DNA of 64,000 bases, from positions 62,001 to 126,000 of the forward strand of contig VFZE01000008.1 of the NCBI GenBank assembly GCA_016871315.1, in the 5' to 3' direction. Every line of letters starts with the position of its first letter. The first letter of the stretch is position 1. Made by a program: the position numbers and the translations under genes. Positions 41,750 through 50,619 of the stretch are shown in pieces. The notes under the pieces were generated by a model. It ran no database searches and was not told the DNA's origin. It saw only the letters and a list, made by a program, of their open reading frames with translations. This DNA is from Acidimicrobiia bacterium. GTDB lineage: Bacteria; Acidobacteriota; Terriglobia; Bryobacterales; Bryobacteraceae.

Positions 41750-43933
41750 ATGGGTTCTCAGCCGATTCCCTCCGCATCACGAGTCGTCTTCGGCCCCTTT
41801 GAGTTCGACTCCGTCTCAGGCGATCTCCGCAAGCTCGGAACCCGCATTCGCCTCCAAGGCAAGCCTCTCCAGATCCTCACCCTCCTCACCGAACGTCCCG
41901 GCCAGCTCCTCACCCGCGAAGAACTCCAGCGCCACCTCTGGGCCGGAACCACCTTCGTCGATTTCGAGCAAGGCCTCAACGCCGCCGTCAACAAGCTCCG
42001 CCAAGCTCTCGGTGATTCCGCCGGCCAGCCCCGCTATATCGAAACCCTACCCGGCCGCGGCTACCGCTTCATCGGTCCCATCCAGCGCTCAGCCAAACTA
42101 GTGCTCGAGATGGCCCCGCCCGCCTCACGCACAAGCCCATCCCGCCGCTCATGGCTCCCCTGGACCGCCGGCCTTGCCCTGCTCGCCGCCGCGCTCGCCG
42201 GCTTCTGGATGGGCTCACGCTCCACTTCCACCGCCCTCAAGCCCTCCCGCTTCACCGTCTCGCCTCCCGCCGGTTTCGCCCTCGAAGGGGCATCCAGCCG
42301 CCAGGCCTTTGCCCTCTCTCCCGACGGAACCAGCATCGCCTTCACCGCCATGGATGCCAGCGGCACCCTCAGCATCTTCCTGCGTAAGTTCTCCTCCCTC
42401 GATACCCGCCTCCTTCCCGAAAGCCAGGGCGCGCACACCATGTTCTGGTCTCCTGACTCTCGCTCGCTTTTCTTCACCGCGCGCGGTCAGCTTCGCCGCG
42501 CCTGGCTGAATGGCAACCCCCAGGTCATCCTCTCCCGCTCGCCCGCCTTTCTTTTTTCGGGAGCCTGGCTGAGCCCGGAGAAGCTTCTGCTGTCCCGCAA
42601 AATGAACTCCTTCACCATTTCTCCCTCCGGCGGACAGATGGAATCCGTCGCCGGCCTTTACTGCTGGCCGCAAACCCTGCCCGGCGCCAAGCTCCTCTAC
42701 ACCGTCTGGGACGAGAAGGCTGCTCGCCACCGCGCCCACCTCGCCTCCGTAAACGACCTCTCCTCCTCAACCGGCTTGCTTGAAGCCGACTCCCGCGTCA
42801 TGTACATGCCCTCGGCCCGCAACCGCGGCACAGGCCATCTCTTCTACGTCCGCTCCGGCGCGCTGCTGGCCCAGCCTTTCCACCTCCCCTCCGCCAAGAT
42901 CACCGGAGAAGCCATCCCCATCGTCAGCAAGCTCTACTCCTTCTTCCCCACCGGCGCCGCCGACTTCTCCGTCTCCGATAACGGATCCATAGCCTACATG
43001 AGCTATTCCAGCCGCTCCCAACTCGCCTGGGTAGACCGTCAGGGCCGCCAGCTCTCCACCATCGGCCCCGCCGGAATCAACGTAAAGTCCGGCCGCCTCT
43101 CCCCAGACGGCCGCCGCCTCGTCGCCGCCATCTACGATGTCCAAAAAGGCTATCAGAATCTCTGGCTCTTCGACACCGCCTCCGGTGCAGGCCGCCTTAT
43201 CACCCCAGCCGTAGGTTTGCGCGATGGCCCCGTCTGGTCCCCGGACTCCGCCCGCCTGGCCTATATGCTCAACCCCGATGGCGCTCGTCCTCCCGGCATC
43301 GCCCTCCGCGGCGCCGGGGAGAACCACCCGGAAACCTTCCTCGGAACCGGAGACTTTCAGCTCCCCACGGACTGGTCGCCCGACGGCCGCTTCCTCCTGT
43401 TCGCCAACACCGGCATCCCTCTGTATTCCAATGAAACCCAAAGCGACGCCTGGCTGCTGGACTTGGCCCGCGGCAACAAAACAATCCCCCTCCTCAACTC
43501 CCCCTTCCACGAAGCCAACGCCGTCTTCTCCCCCGACGGCAGGTGGCTCGCCTTCACCTCCAATGAATCCGGTCGCTCCGAACTCTACATCCAAAGCCTC
43601 CATTTATCCGATAGCCCGAAAATGGCCGGCGAACGCCACCTCGTTTCCCGCGCCGGAGCCCTCGCCGTCCGCTGGCGCCGCGACGGCAAGGAGATCTACT
43701 ACCTCGGCTGGGACGGCCGCGTTCACGCCGTCCCTGTCACCCTTTCCCCAAAGCCAACCTTCGGCGCTTCCCAGGCTCTGTTCACCATCGGCTCCGATGC
43801 CCGCGCTAATATCCATTCCCTCACAGGATTCGACGTCTCTCCCCACGGCCGGCGCTTTCTCATCCCCATCACCGGCCCCGGCGAGCCGCCTTCCATCATC
43901 GTCATCCAAAACTGGGAGGCCGCTACACCCTAG
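41750..43933 (+). CDS. CadC-like transmembrane regulator: winged helix + TolB/PD40 propeller
   Basis: A 727-residue protein. Residues about 12-105 form an OmpR/PhoB-type winged-helix DNA-binding domain (FGPFEFDSVSGDLRK, then LTREELQRHLWAGTTFVDFEQGLNAAVNKLRQAL and YIETLPGRGYRFIG). A single membrane helix follows at about residues 137-157. The periplasmic remainder is a WD40-like PD40/TolB propeller, with repeats such as FALSPDGTSIAFTAMD, WSPDSARLAYML and FSPDGRWLAFTSNESGRSELYIQ. This architecture is abundant in Acidobacteria and presumably couples an external signal to transcription without phosphorylation. No target gene can be named. It is monocistronic. Confidence 0.92.
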   Translation: MGSQPIPSASRVVFGPFEFDSVSGDLRKLGTRIRLQGKPLQILTLLTERPGQLLTREELQRHLWAGTTFVDFEQGLNAAVNKLRQALGDSAGQPRYIETLPGRGYRFIGPIQRSAKLVLEMAPPASRTSPSRRSWLPWTAGLALLAAALAGFWMGSRSTSTALKPSRFTVSPPAGFALEGASSRQAFALSPDGTSIAFTAMDASGTLSIFLRKFSSLDTRLLPESQGAHTMFWSPDSRSLFFTARGQLRRAWLNGNPQVILSRSPAFLFSGAWLSPEKLLLSRKMNSFTISPSGGQMESVAGLYCWPQTLPGAKLLYTVWDEKAARHRAHLASVNDLSSSTGLLEADSRVMYMPSARNRGTGHLFYVRSGALLAQPFHLPSAKITGEAIPIVSKLYSFFPTGAADFSVSDNGSIAYMSYSSRSQLAWVDRQGRQLSTIGPAGINVKSGRLSPDGRRLVAAIYDVQKGYQNLWLFDTASGAGRLITPAVGLRDGPVWSPDSARLAYMLNPDGARPPGIALRGAGENHPETFLGTGDFQLPTDWSPDGRFLLFANTGIPLYSNETQSDAWLLDLARGNKTIPLLNSPFHEANAVFSPDGRWLAFTSNESGRSELYIQSLHLSDSPKMAGERHLVSRAGALAVRWRRDGKEIYYLGWDGRVHAVPVTLSPKPTFGASQALFTIGSDARANIHSLTGFDVSPHGRRFLIPITGPGEPPSIIVIQNWEAATP

Positions 43934-44016
43934 CTCATCACCTTTAGAAAGCCCGCCTCAAACCACTCCATTTCGCGCTCTGTCCTCACCGTCACCCGCA
44001 TCTGCCGTTGATCACC

Positions 44017-44535
44017 CTACGGCGTCTTCTCCGCGTGCGCCGCCTTCCCCAGATGCCGGTAGAACCCCATATCCTCCCCCGTCGCCAACTTCGTCGCAAA
44101 GATAATCTGCCCCGCGTGTCCGCAGAAATGCTCCACCACGTGGTAGATCACCTCCAGCACCGACTTCTCATACCCCTGCACCGTCACCCGCTCCGTCAGC
44201 CGCTCCGCGGTCACCCCGCGAATAATCCCCGCCGCGTCCTCCGCTGCCCCCGCTAGCCGCTCTTTCAACTCCCCAACCTGTATATCGCCCCGCGCCGCGA
44301 ACTCGCGATCCCGCACCCGCACATCCGGCTTCCCCGCCACTCCCGTCCCGATCCACTGCCGCAGATTCCCGCACAAGTGCAGCACCAGGTTCCCCACCGC
44401 ATTCTCATTCTCGGAATGCCGCAGCCACACCTGCTCATAACTCAGCTTGTCCAGGCACGCTGCGATCCGCCCCGCCATCTGTTCCAGCTTCTCCGCCGAA
44501 AACTCGATAAACAGCCGATCCGTCGTCTCCGCCAT
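44017..44535 (-). CDS. DUF1572 / DinB-superfamily protein
   Basis: A 172-residue cytoplasmic four-helix-bundle protein of the DinB superfamily. Metal-type histidines are visible in NLVLHLCGNLRQWIG and in VIYHVVEHFCGHAGQI. Some relatives are bacillithiol- or mycothiol-dependent enzymes, but DUF1572 members have no assigned reaction. It is the last gene of the lpdA-lipB-E2-Gfo/Idh run, three bases after the preceding stop. Confidence 0.85.
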   Translation of the reverse strand: MAETTDRLFIEFSAEKLEQMAGRIAACLDKLSYEQVWLRHSENENAVGNLVLHLCGNLRQWIGTGVAGKPDVRVRDREFAARGDIQVGELKERLAGAAEDAAGIIRGVTAERLTERVTVQGYEKSVLEVIYHVVEHFCGHAGQIIFATKLATGEDMGFYRHLGKAAHAEKTP

Positions 44536-44538
44536 GAC

Positions 44539-45624
44539 TCACAGCTTCACGATGCGATGCTTCTCGCCGGCCTCCCGCGCCCCCAGCACAATCTGGTGCC
44601 CGCGGTAAATCTCTTTCCAGCTAAGCGACATCGGCTTGTTGTTGTAGATCCAGTCGAGAAACTCGACAAAAAGAGAACCCTCCGCTGGCAGATCGCGGAC
44701 CACCTCCTGCGCCCGTGCGTTGCTCACCACCGTCACCCCCGTCGCCGCCATATACTCGGCGATCCCCTTTGTCCCCGCCAGCCTTAGCCGGTCGTCCCCA
44801 TGCGTCACCGCCTTCTGCGGCCGCAGATAATCCATCCGCAATAGCGCAACCCCGCCGTTATCCATCCGGAAGACCGTGCCCGTTACGTTCTCCGTATCGC
44901 CGGTCTCGGGAAACCCGATGTGATTCTGAAACGTCGCCGCTTCCACCAAATCCCGGCCTGATGTGAACAGCATCAGGTCCACCATGTGTATGCCGATCCA
45001 CGGCAGCGTCCCGCCGTAGGTCTCGCGCTGATACCACCACGGCAGCCGGTTGCCCACCTTATAGGACTTCTGCGCGTCCATCTGAACCACTTCCCCGATC
45101 TCCCCGGAATCCACAATCTTCTTCAGCGCCTTGTAGGGCGCGGAATAACGCATCGGATGCATCGACGTCAGCCGCGCCGGACCCTTCTCCACCGCCGCAC
45201 GGATCCGTTCCAGATCCTTGAACTCGGTTGCGATCGGCTTCTCCGCGATTACGTGCAGCCCGCGCCCCATGCACTCCAGAATCGCTTGCGCATGCTCATG
45301 GTTCCGGTTGCACACCCCCACCACGTCCAGCTGCTCTTTATCCAGCATTTGCCGCGCGTCGCTATAGCTGCGCCCCTTCGCCAAGGCCGCGTTCCGCGAG
45401 AATCGCTGCACCAGCGACGGCTCCTGATCGTAGTACGCTACCACCTCTACGTCCGGCAGCTGCTTCAATGGACCGAGAACCTCCCCCGTGTGACCTTCAA
45501 GACCCAGGAGGGCGACGCGTATCTTGCGCGGCAAACGGACCACGGGCGAAGCCGTATCCGCTCCTGCTGCCGCGGCCAGCACCGCGGGCATCCCGGTCAG
45601 CAGGTCTCGGCGGGAGGTTCTCAT
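44539..45624 (-). CDS. Gfo/Idh/MocA-family oxidoreductase with Tat-like signal
   Basis: A 361-residue NAD(P)-dependent oxidoreductase, probably of a sugar or inositol derivative. The N-terminus TSRRDLLTGMPAVLAAAAGA has a twin Arg and a hydrophobic stretch, so export by Tat is likely. The Rossmann start is IRVALLGLEGHTGEVLG. EKPIA with the catalytic-region Lys follows near residue 130, and GIHMVDLMLF carries the conserved His. It follows the E2 gene by 11 bases on the same strand, though a metabolic link to 2-oxoacid oxidation is not evident. Confidence 0.85.
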   Translation of the reverse strand: MRTSRRDLLTGMPAVLAAAAGADTASPVVRLPRKIRVALLGLEGHTGEVLGPLKQLPDVEVVAYYDQEPSLVQRFSRNAALAKGRSYSDARQMLDKEQLDVVGVCNRNHEHAQAILECMGRGLHVIAEKPIATEFKDLERIRAAVEKGPARLTSMHPMRYSAPYKALKKIVDSGEIGEVVQMDAQKSYKVGNRLPWWYQRETYGGTLPWIGIHMVDLMLFTSGRDLVEAATFQNHIGFPETGDTENVTGTVFRMDNGGVALLRMDYLRPQKAVTHGDDRLRLAGTKGIAEYMAATGVTVVSNARAQEVVRDLPAEGSLFVEFLDWIYNNKPMSLSWKEIYRGHQIVLGAREAGEKHRIVKL

Positions 45625-45635
45625 GGTGGTTTAGA

Positions 45636-46889
45636 TTATAGAACCTGTTCCGACCAGTTTTCCAGCACACTCTTGATCTTCTGGCAGAACTGATCCGCCA
45701 GCGCCCCGTCCACCAGCCGGTGGTCGAACGTCAGCGCCAGGTGCGCTACCGACCGGATTGCGATGGCGTCATCCACCACCACCGGAACCTTCTCCACTGC
45801 TCCCACGCCCAGAATCGCCACCTGCGGCTGATTGATCACCGGCGTCGCGAAGATGCTGCCGAACGTGCCGAAATTCGTGATCGAAAACGTCCCACCCTGC
45901 ACCTCGTCGGGCTTCAGCTGCTTGCTCCGCGCGCGCGCCGCCAGGTCCACAATCGACCGTTGCAGCCCCACCACGTTCTTCTCATCGGCGTCCTTGATCA
46001 CCGGAACGATCAGCCCCAGCCCGCCGTCCAGCGCCACCGCGATCCCCAGGTTGATGTTCGAGTGGTGAATTATGTTGGTCCCTTCGATCGAGGCGTTCAG
46101 CAGCGGATAGGCGCGCAACGCCTCCGCCGTCGCCCGCGCCACAAACGAAAGGAACGTCAGCCCGAAGCCATACCGCGCCTGGAAATCCTCCTTCACGCGC
46201 GAACGCAGCTTCGCGATCTTCGTGAAGTCCACCTTGTGTACCGTCGTCACGTGCGCCGAAGTGCGTTTCGAAAAGACCATGTGCTCGGCAATCTTTTGCC
46301 GCATCACGCTCATCGGCTCCACGCGCGTCTTGGCCGGTTCGGTTCGCCCCAGCGGAGCCATCGGGGCAGGGGAGGGAACCGCAGCCGCCGGAGCCGCAGC
46401 CGCGGTCCGTCCGCCCAGATACGCTTCCATGTCCTGTTTCGTCACCCGTCCACCCGCCCCCGTTCCGGACACCTGGCTCACGTCCACGCCATGCTCGCGC
46501 GCCATCTTCCGGACCAGCGGCGAAATTGGACCTGCCGTCTCCACCACCGCCGCCGGAGCCGCCACCAGCGCCGCACCCGCAACAAGAGCCGCTACAGGTG
46601 GCGGAGCTGGCGCTTCCACCGCCGCCGGCTGCGGCGTGGCGGCAGCCGCCCCACTTCCATCACTAATCCGGCCGACCACCGTGTTGATCGCCACCGTCGC
46701 GCCTTCCTCCACCAGAATCTCGCTCAGCACGCCCGCCGATGGCGACGGAATCTCGCTATCCACCTTGTCCGTCGAGATCTCAAACAGCGGCTCGTCCCGC
46801 TCCACCTTCTCGCCCGGCTTCTTCAGCCACTTCGTCAGCGTGCCTTCTACTATGCTTTCCCCCATCTGGGGCATCACAACGTCGGTCAT
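45636..46889 (-). CDS. 2-oxoacid dehydrogenase E2 (dihydrolipoyl acyltransferase)
   Basis: A 417-residue E2 subunit with one lipoyl domain (FEISTDKVDSEIPSP, lipoylated Lys near residue 43), an Ala/Pro-rich linker, the peripheral subunit-binding domain (ISPLVRKMAREHGVDVSQVSG) and a catalytic domain ending DHRLVDGALADQF. It passes the acyl group from E1 to CoA. Whether the substrate is pyruvate, branched-chain oxoacids or 2-oxoglutarate cannot be told. The ATG at 46889 overlaps the lipB TGA in an ATGA and gives MTDVVMPQMGESI. No E1 gene is present in the window. Confidence 0.93.
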   Translation of the reverse strand: MTDVVMPQMGESIVEGTLTKWLKKPGEKVERDEPLFEISTDKVDSEIPSPSAGVLSEILVEEGATVAINTVVGRISDGSGAAAATPQPAAVEAPAPPPVAALVAGAALVAAPAAVVETAGPISPLVRKMAREHGVDVSQVSGTGAGGRVTKQDMEAYLGGRTAAAAPAAAVPSPAPMAPLGRTEPAKTRVEPMSVMRQKIAEHMVFSKRTSAHVTTVHKVDFTKIAKLRSRVKEDFQARYGFGLTFLSFVARATAEALRAYPLLNASIEGTNIIHHSNINLGIAVALDGGLGLIVPVIKDADEKNVVGLQRSIVDLAARARSKQLKPDEVQGGTFSITNFGTFGSIFATPVINQPQVAILGVGAVEKVPVVVDDAIAIRSVAHLALTFDHRLVDGALADQFCQKIKSVLENWSEQVL

Positions 46890-47545
46890 GCCATCGTCTC
46901 CTGCACTATCTCTGTCTGGAATGCAAAGACCTTTGCGAACTGCTCCACTACCGCCTCGCGAACCTCGCCCATCGAGGCGCCGCAGCCCAGCTCCTTCATG
47001 GAAGTCACCGGCTTCGTCAATCCGCATGGAACAATGTAGCGGAAATAATTCAGGTCCGTATCCACGTTCAGCGCCAGCCCGTGCGAGGTCACCCATCGCG
47101 ACAGGTGCACCCCGATCGCCGCCACCTTCGCCTCCCCTACCCACACCCCGGTGCAGCCTTCCTGCTGCCGCGCCTCGATCCCGAACCCCGCCAGCGCAGC
47201 TATCATCACCTGCTCCAGTCCCCGGACATAGGCAACCACGTCGCGCTTCCATTCCCGCAAATCGAAAATCGGATACGCCACTAGCTGCCCCGGGCCATGA
47301 TACGTCACATCACCCCCGCGGTCCGTCTCGTGCAACTCGATCCCGTTCCGCGACAACACCTCTTCGCTCGCCAGCAGGTTCCGCTCCTCGGCGTTCCGCC
47401 CCAGCGTGATCACGTGCGCATGCTCCAGCAGCAGCAGCTGATCCGCGATCAGCCCCTTCTTCCGGCTCTCCACCAGCTCCCTCTGCAACGCATAAGCCTC
47501 GCCGAATCCCATCCGACCCAGCTCCCGTACTTCGCAACTACGCAT
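46886..47545 (-). CDS. lipB: Octanoyl-ACP:protein octanoyltransferase
   Basis: A 219-residue enzyme that transfers octanoate from ACP to lipoyl domains, the first step of lipoate assembly. RGGDVTYHGPGQLVAYPI, the catalytic-Lys region GEAKVAAIGVHLSRWVTSHG and the catalytic Cys in YIVPCGLTKPVTS are intact. I chose the ATG at 47545 (MRSCEVREL), which overlaps the end of lpdA by 8 bases; further upstream codons belong to lpdA. Its place between lpdA and E2 links lipoylation to its acceptor and its recycling enzyme. Confidence 0.96.
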   Translation of the reverse strand: MRSCEVRELGRMGFGEAYALQRELVESRKKGLIADQLLLLEHAHVITLGRNAEERNLLASEEVLSRNGIELHETDRGGDVTYHGPGQLVAYPIFDLREWKRDVVAYVRGLEQVMIAALAGFGIEARQQEGCTGVWVGEAKVAAIGVHLSRWVTSHGLALNVDTDLNYFRYIVPCGLTKPVTSMKELGCGASMGEVREAVVEQFAKVFAFQTEIVQETMA

Positions 47546-48935
47546 GGATTGCCTGTCCGTATACCGCGTTGAACGCCTCGCCCACCGCTTCATACAGCGT
47601 CGGATGCGCGTGGATCGTCGCGATCATCGTCTCCACCGTCGCCTCGGCCTCCATCGCCGCCACCGCCTCCGCGATCAGCTCATACGCATGCGGCCCGATG
47701 ATGTGCACACCCAGAATCTCCCCGTACTTCTCATCCGCAACCACCTTCACGAATCCATCGTGGCTTCCCAGAATCGTCGCCTTGCTGTTGCCGAGGAAAG
47801 GAAACTTCCCTACCTTCACCTTGTATCCCTTCTCGCGAGCCTGCGCCTCCGTCAGCCCCACCGATCCGATCCCCGGCTCCGTATACGTCGCTCCGGGAAT
47901 CCGGTTCTTGTTCACCGGCCGCCACGGCTTGCCCGCCATGTGCGCCACCGCCACCATCCCTTCCATTGTCGCTACGTGCGCCAGCTGCGGCGTTCCGGCA
48001 ACCACATCCCCGATTGCGTACAGCCCTGGCTCCCCCGTCTGCTGATACTCGTTCACCTTCAAGAACCCGCCATCCGTCTCCGCCCGCGTATTCTCCAGCC
48101 CGATCTTGTCCGTGTTCGGCTTGCGACCCACCGCCACCAGCAGCTTCTCCGCCTCAATCGTCTCCTGCTTGCCCGTTTTCAGCGTCACCGTCAGCCTCAC
48201 GCCCCTGGCAGTCTTCTCCACCTTTTCCACACGCGCACCCGTCTCGCACGCGATCCCCTGCTTCTTGAAGCTCCGCTCCAGCTCCTTGCTGACATCCTCG
48301 TCCTCCACCGGAACCAGCCGCGGCAGCATCTCCAGCACCGTCACCTTCGATCCGAACCGCGCGAAAATCGACGCGAACTCCACTCCCACCGCCCCCGCGC
48401 CGATCACCGCCAGCCTCGCCGGCACCTGCTTCATCTCCAGGATCTCGACGTTCGTCAGTATTCGCTCCGGATCAGCCTCCAGCCCCGGTAGCATCCGCGC
48501 CTCTGATCCACTCGCCACAATAATGTGGCGCCCTTCCAACATCCGCGTGCCCGTCGCCGTCTGCACCTCCACGCGCCCTTTCCCCTTCAGCGTCCCAAAC
48601 CCCGCCACCGTCTCCACCTTGTTCTTCTTCATCAGGAACTCGATGCCCTTGGCATGCTTGTCCACGATCCCCGTCTTGCGCTTCAGCACCCCAGGCAGAT
48701 CCAGCCGCGGATTCTCGCAATGGATCCCCTGCTCGGCCGAATGCTGAAAATAGTCCCATACCTCAGCCGTATGCAGCAGCGCCTTGGTCGGGATGCAGCC
48801 CACGTGCAGACACGTCCCGCCAAGCTTCGGAAATTTCTCAATTAAAGCGGTTTTCAGGCCGTACTGGCCGGCTCGTATGGCTGCGGAATAGCCTCCAGGC
48901 CCGCTGCCAATCACAATCAAATCATGGGACACCAT
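47538..48935 (-). CDS. lpdA: Dihydrolipoyl dehydrogenase (E3)
   Basis: A 465-residue FAD enzyme that reoxidises dihydrolipoyl groups with NAD+. The FAD-binding IVIGSGPGGYSAAIRAGQ, the redox disulfide GGTCLHVGCIPTKALLH (Cys pair near residues 42 and 47), the NAD-binding AVIGAGAVGVEFASIFARFGSKVTVLE and the C-terminal dimer HAHPTLYEAVGEA (active-site His) are all present. It is first in the run lpdA-lipB-E2-Gfo/Idh-DUF1572, with the divergent POTRA gene about 70 bases away. Confidence 0.96.
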   Translation of the reverse strand: MVSHDLIVIGSGPGGYSAAIRAGQYGLKTALIEKFPKLGGTCLHVGCIPTKALLHTAEVWDYFQHSAEQGIHCENPRLDLPGVLKRKTGIVDKHAKGIEFLMKKNKVETVAGFGTLKGKGRVEVQTATGTRMLEGRHIIVASGSEARMLPGLEADPERILTNVEILEMKQVPARLAVIGAGAVGVEFASIFARFGSKVTVLEMLPRLVPVEDEDVSKELERSFKKQGIACETGARVEKVEKTARGVRLTVTLKTGKQETIEAEKLLVAVGRKPNTDKIGLENTRAETDGGFLKVNEYQQTGEPGLYAIGDVVAGTPQLAHVATMEGMVAVAHMAGKPWRPVNKNRIPGATYTEPGIGSVGLTEAQAREKGYKVKVGKFPFLGNSKATILGSHDGFVKVVADEKYGEILGVHIIGPHAYELIAEAVAAMEAEATVETMIATIHAHPTLYEAVGEAFNAVYGQAIHA

Positions 48936-49003
48936 AACATTCTACCAGTCCCACGTTTGGAAACCTGACGCGCTTGTATCGCATCTCACTACATAATTGA
49001 TCT

Positions 49004-50275
49004 ATGTGGTCCGCACTGTTCGCCGCCCTCCTCTTTGCCCAGGCCCCCGTTAACTTTCCCATCAAGTCCATCCGCGTCGAAGGCAGCCTGCTCTTTTCCC
49101 AGGAAAAGCTCGTCCAGGCCACCGGACTCAAGATCGGTGACCCCGGCACGCCCGACAGATTCGAAGCTGCCAAGGATCGCCTCATTCAGTCCAACGCCTT
49201 TGGCAGCGTCGGCTACCGATATGAACCCTCCTCGGACGGCCGCGGCTATGCCGTCACCTATGAAGTCGCCGACATCGAACAGCTCTACCCGTTCCGCTTC
49301 GAGCGCCTTCAAGCCGACGACCACGCCCTCCGCGCCCATCTCAAGCAACGCTTCCCTCTTTTTGAGGACCGCATCCCCGGCAGCCGCGAATTGATGGACC
49401 GTTACCGGGAAGCAATCAGCGCCTTCCTCAACAACGCCCCCATCACTGCCCGCCTCACCGGAGACCGTCCCGACCAGCTTTACATCATGTTCCACCCCTC
49501 CGGCACGCCCCCTGTCGTCGCCGAAGTTGACTTTCGCGGCAATGACGTCATCCCCACAACCGTCCTCCAACTGGCCATTCACGGTGTTGCCGTAGGCATC
49601 GAATACCGCGAAAGCCGCTTCCGCGAGTTGCTCGGCACCAGCGTCCGGCCCTTGTACGAAGCCCGCGGCCGCGTCGCTGTCGATTTCCCCAAGATCCAGG
49701 CCGAACCCGTCTCCTCTGTCAAAGGCCTTAAAATCACCGTTGACGTCGTCGAAGGCCCAACCTACTCCTTCGGCCACATCACCGTCGAAGGCACACATAC
49801 CCTCAACGAGGAACTCGTCAATGTCGCAGGACTCAAGGAAGACGACCTCGCCAACTTCGACCAGGTCCGTGAAGCCCAACAGCGTATCCACCTCGCCATG
49901 CGCCGCAACGGCTACATGAAAGTCGCCTCTAGCTTCGAGCGCAAACTCGATGACCGCAAAAAAACCGTCGACCTCACCTTCCACGTCACCCCCGGCCCCG
50001 AATACCGCTTCGGCAAGCTCTTCATCAAGGGCCTCGACCTCCACGCCGAGCACGAAATGCGCCGCATCTGGGGCATGCAGGCCGATCAACTTTTCAACGC
50101 CGACTACCCCGACTTCTTCCTCAACCGCCTCCGCGAAGATCAGATCCTCGAAAACCTCGGCGAAAATACCCGCTCCCGCCTCGCCGTCGACGAGAAAACC
50201 CTCAAAGTCGACGTCACCCTCGAATTCGCCCCCGAACCTCCCCAGGAAAAAAAGCGCCCCGGACAGCCAGACTAG
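49004..50275 (+). CDS. POTRA-domain protein without a beta-barrel
   Basis: A 423-residue exported protein made of several POTRA-like modules of the BamA/TamA type. The opening VNFPIKSIRVEGSLLFSQEKLVQATGLKIGD is one; TYSFGHITVEGTHTLNEELVNVAGLKEDD and TPGPEYRFGKLFIKGLDLHAEHEM are others. The chain ends in a charged tail (EPPQEKKRPGQPD) soon after the last module and has no 16-strand barrel. It could act as a periplasmic partner of a barrel encoded elsewhere, or bind client proteins. It is separated by only 35 bases from the nuclease remnant. Confidence 0.8.
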   Translation: MWSALFAALLFAQAPVNFPIKSIRVEGSLLFSQEKLVQATGLKIGDPGTPDRFEAAKDRLIQSNAFGSVGYRYEPSSDGRGYAVTYEVADIEQLYPFRFERLQADDHALRAHLKQRFPLFEDRIPGSRELMDRYREAISAFLNNAPITARLTGDRPDQLYIMFHPSGTPPVVAEVDFRGNDVIPTTVLQLAIHGVAVGIEYRESRFRELLGTSVRPLYEARGRVAVDFPKIQAEPVSSVKGLKITVDVVEGPTYSFGHITVEGTHTLNEELVNVAGLKEDDLANFDQVREAQQRIHLAMRRNGYMKVASSFERKLDDRKKTVDLTFHVTPGPEYRFGKLFIKGLDLHAEHEMRRIWGMQADQLFNADYPDFFLNRLREDQILENLGENTRSRLAVDEKTLKVDVTLEFAPEPPQEKKRPGQPD

Positions 50276-50310
50276 ACTCCCCCTCAAAAGGCCCACCGAA
50301 CCCGTATCAC

Positions 50311-50619
50311 TTGCCCCTCATGAACTCCTCCCTCACCACCTCAACCGCGGAAGCCGTTTTCGTATTCACCGGCCCCATCTTTGATTCCCAGGAAATCGAT
50401 GTCATCGGCCCCGGCCGCGTTGCCGTCCCCACCCATTTCTTCAAAGTGATCCTCGTCCTGCGCCCCCACGACAGAACTCTCCACGCTTCCATCCTTCCCA
50501 ATCTCGATCCCATCCCCCAGCCACTCGATGCCTTCTTTGTTTCCGCCGATGAAGTGGAACGACGCACCGGCCTTGGCTTCTTCTCCTCGCTCGATGACTC
50601 CGCCATGCTTCAGCGCTGA
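50311..50619 (+). pseudogene. C-terminal fragment of a DNA/RNA non-specific (NUC1-type) endonuclease
   Basis: About 100 codons. From residue 14 on, AVFVFTGPIFDSQEIDVIGPGRVAVPTHFFKVIL, then ILPN, VSADEVERRTGLGFF match the last third of secreted ENDO_NUC1 nucleases. The catalytic DRGH motif, the signal peptide and the rest of the fold are missing. The frame opens at TTG 50311 just behind the preceding gene, so the 5' part has been lost rather than shifted in frame nearby. The end overlaps the convergent gene by ten bases. Confidence 0.6.
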
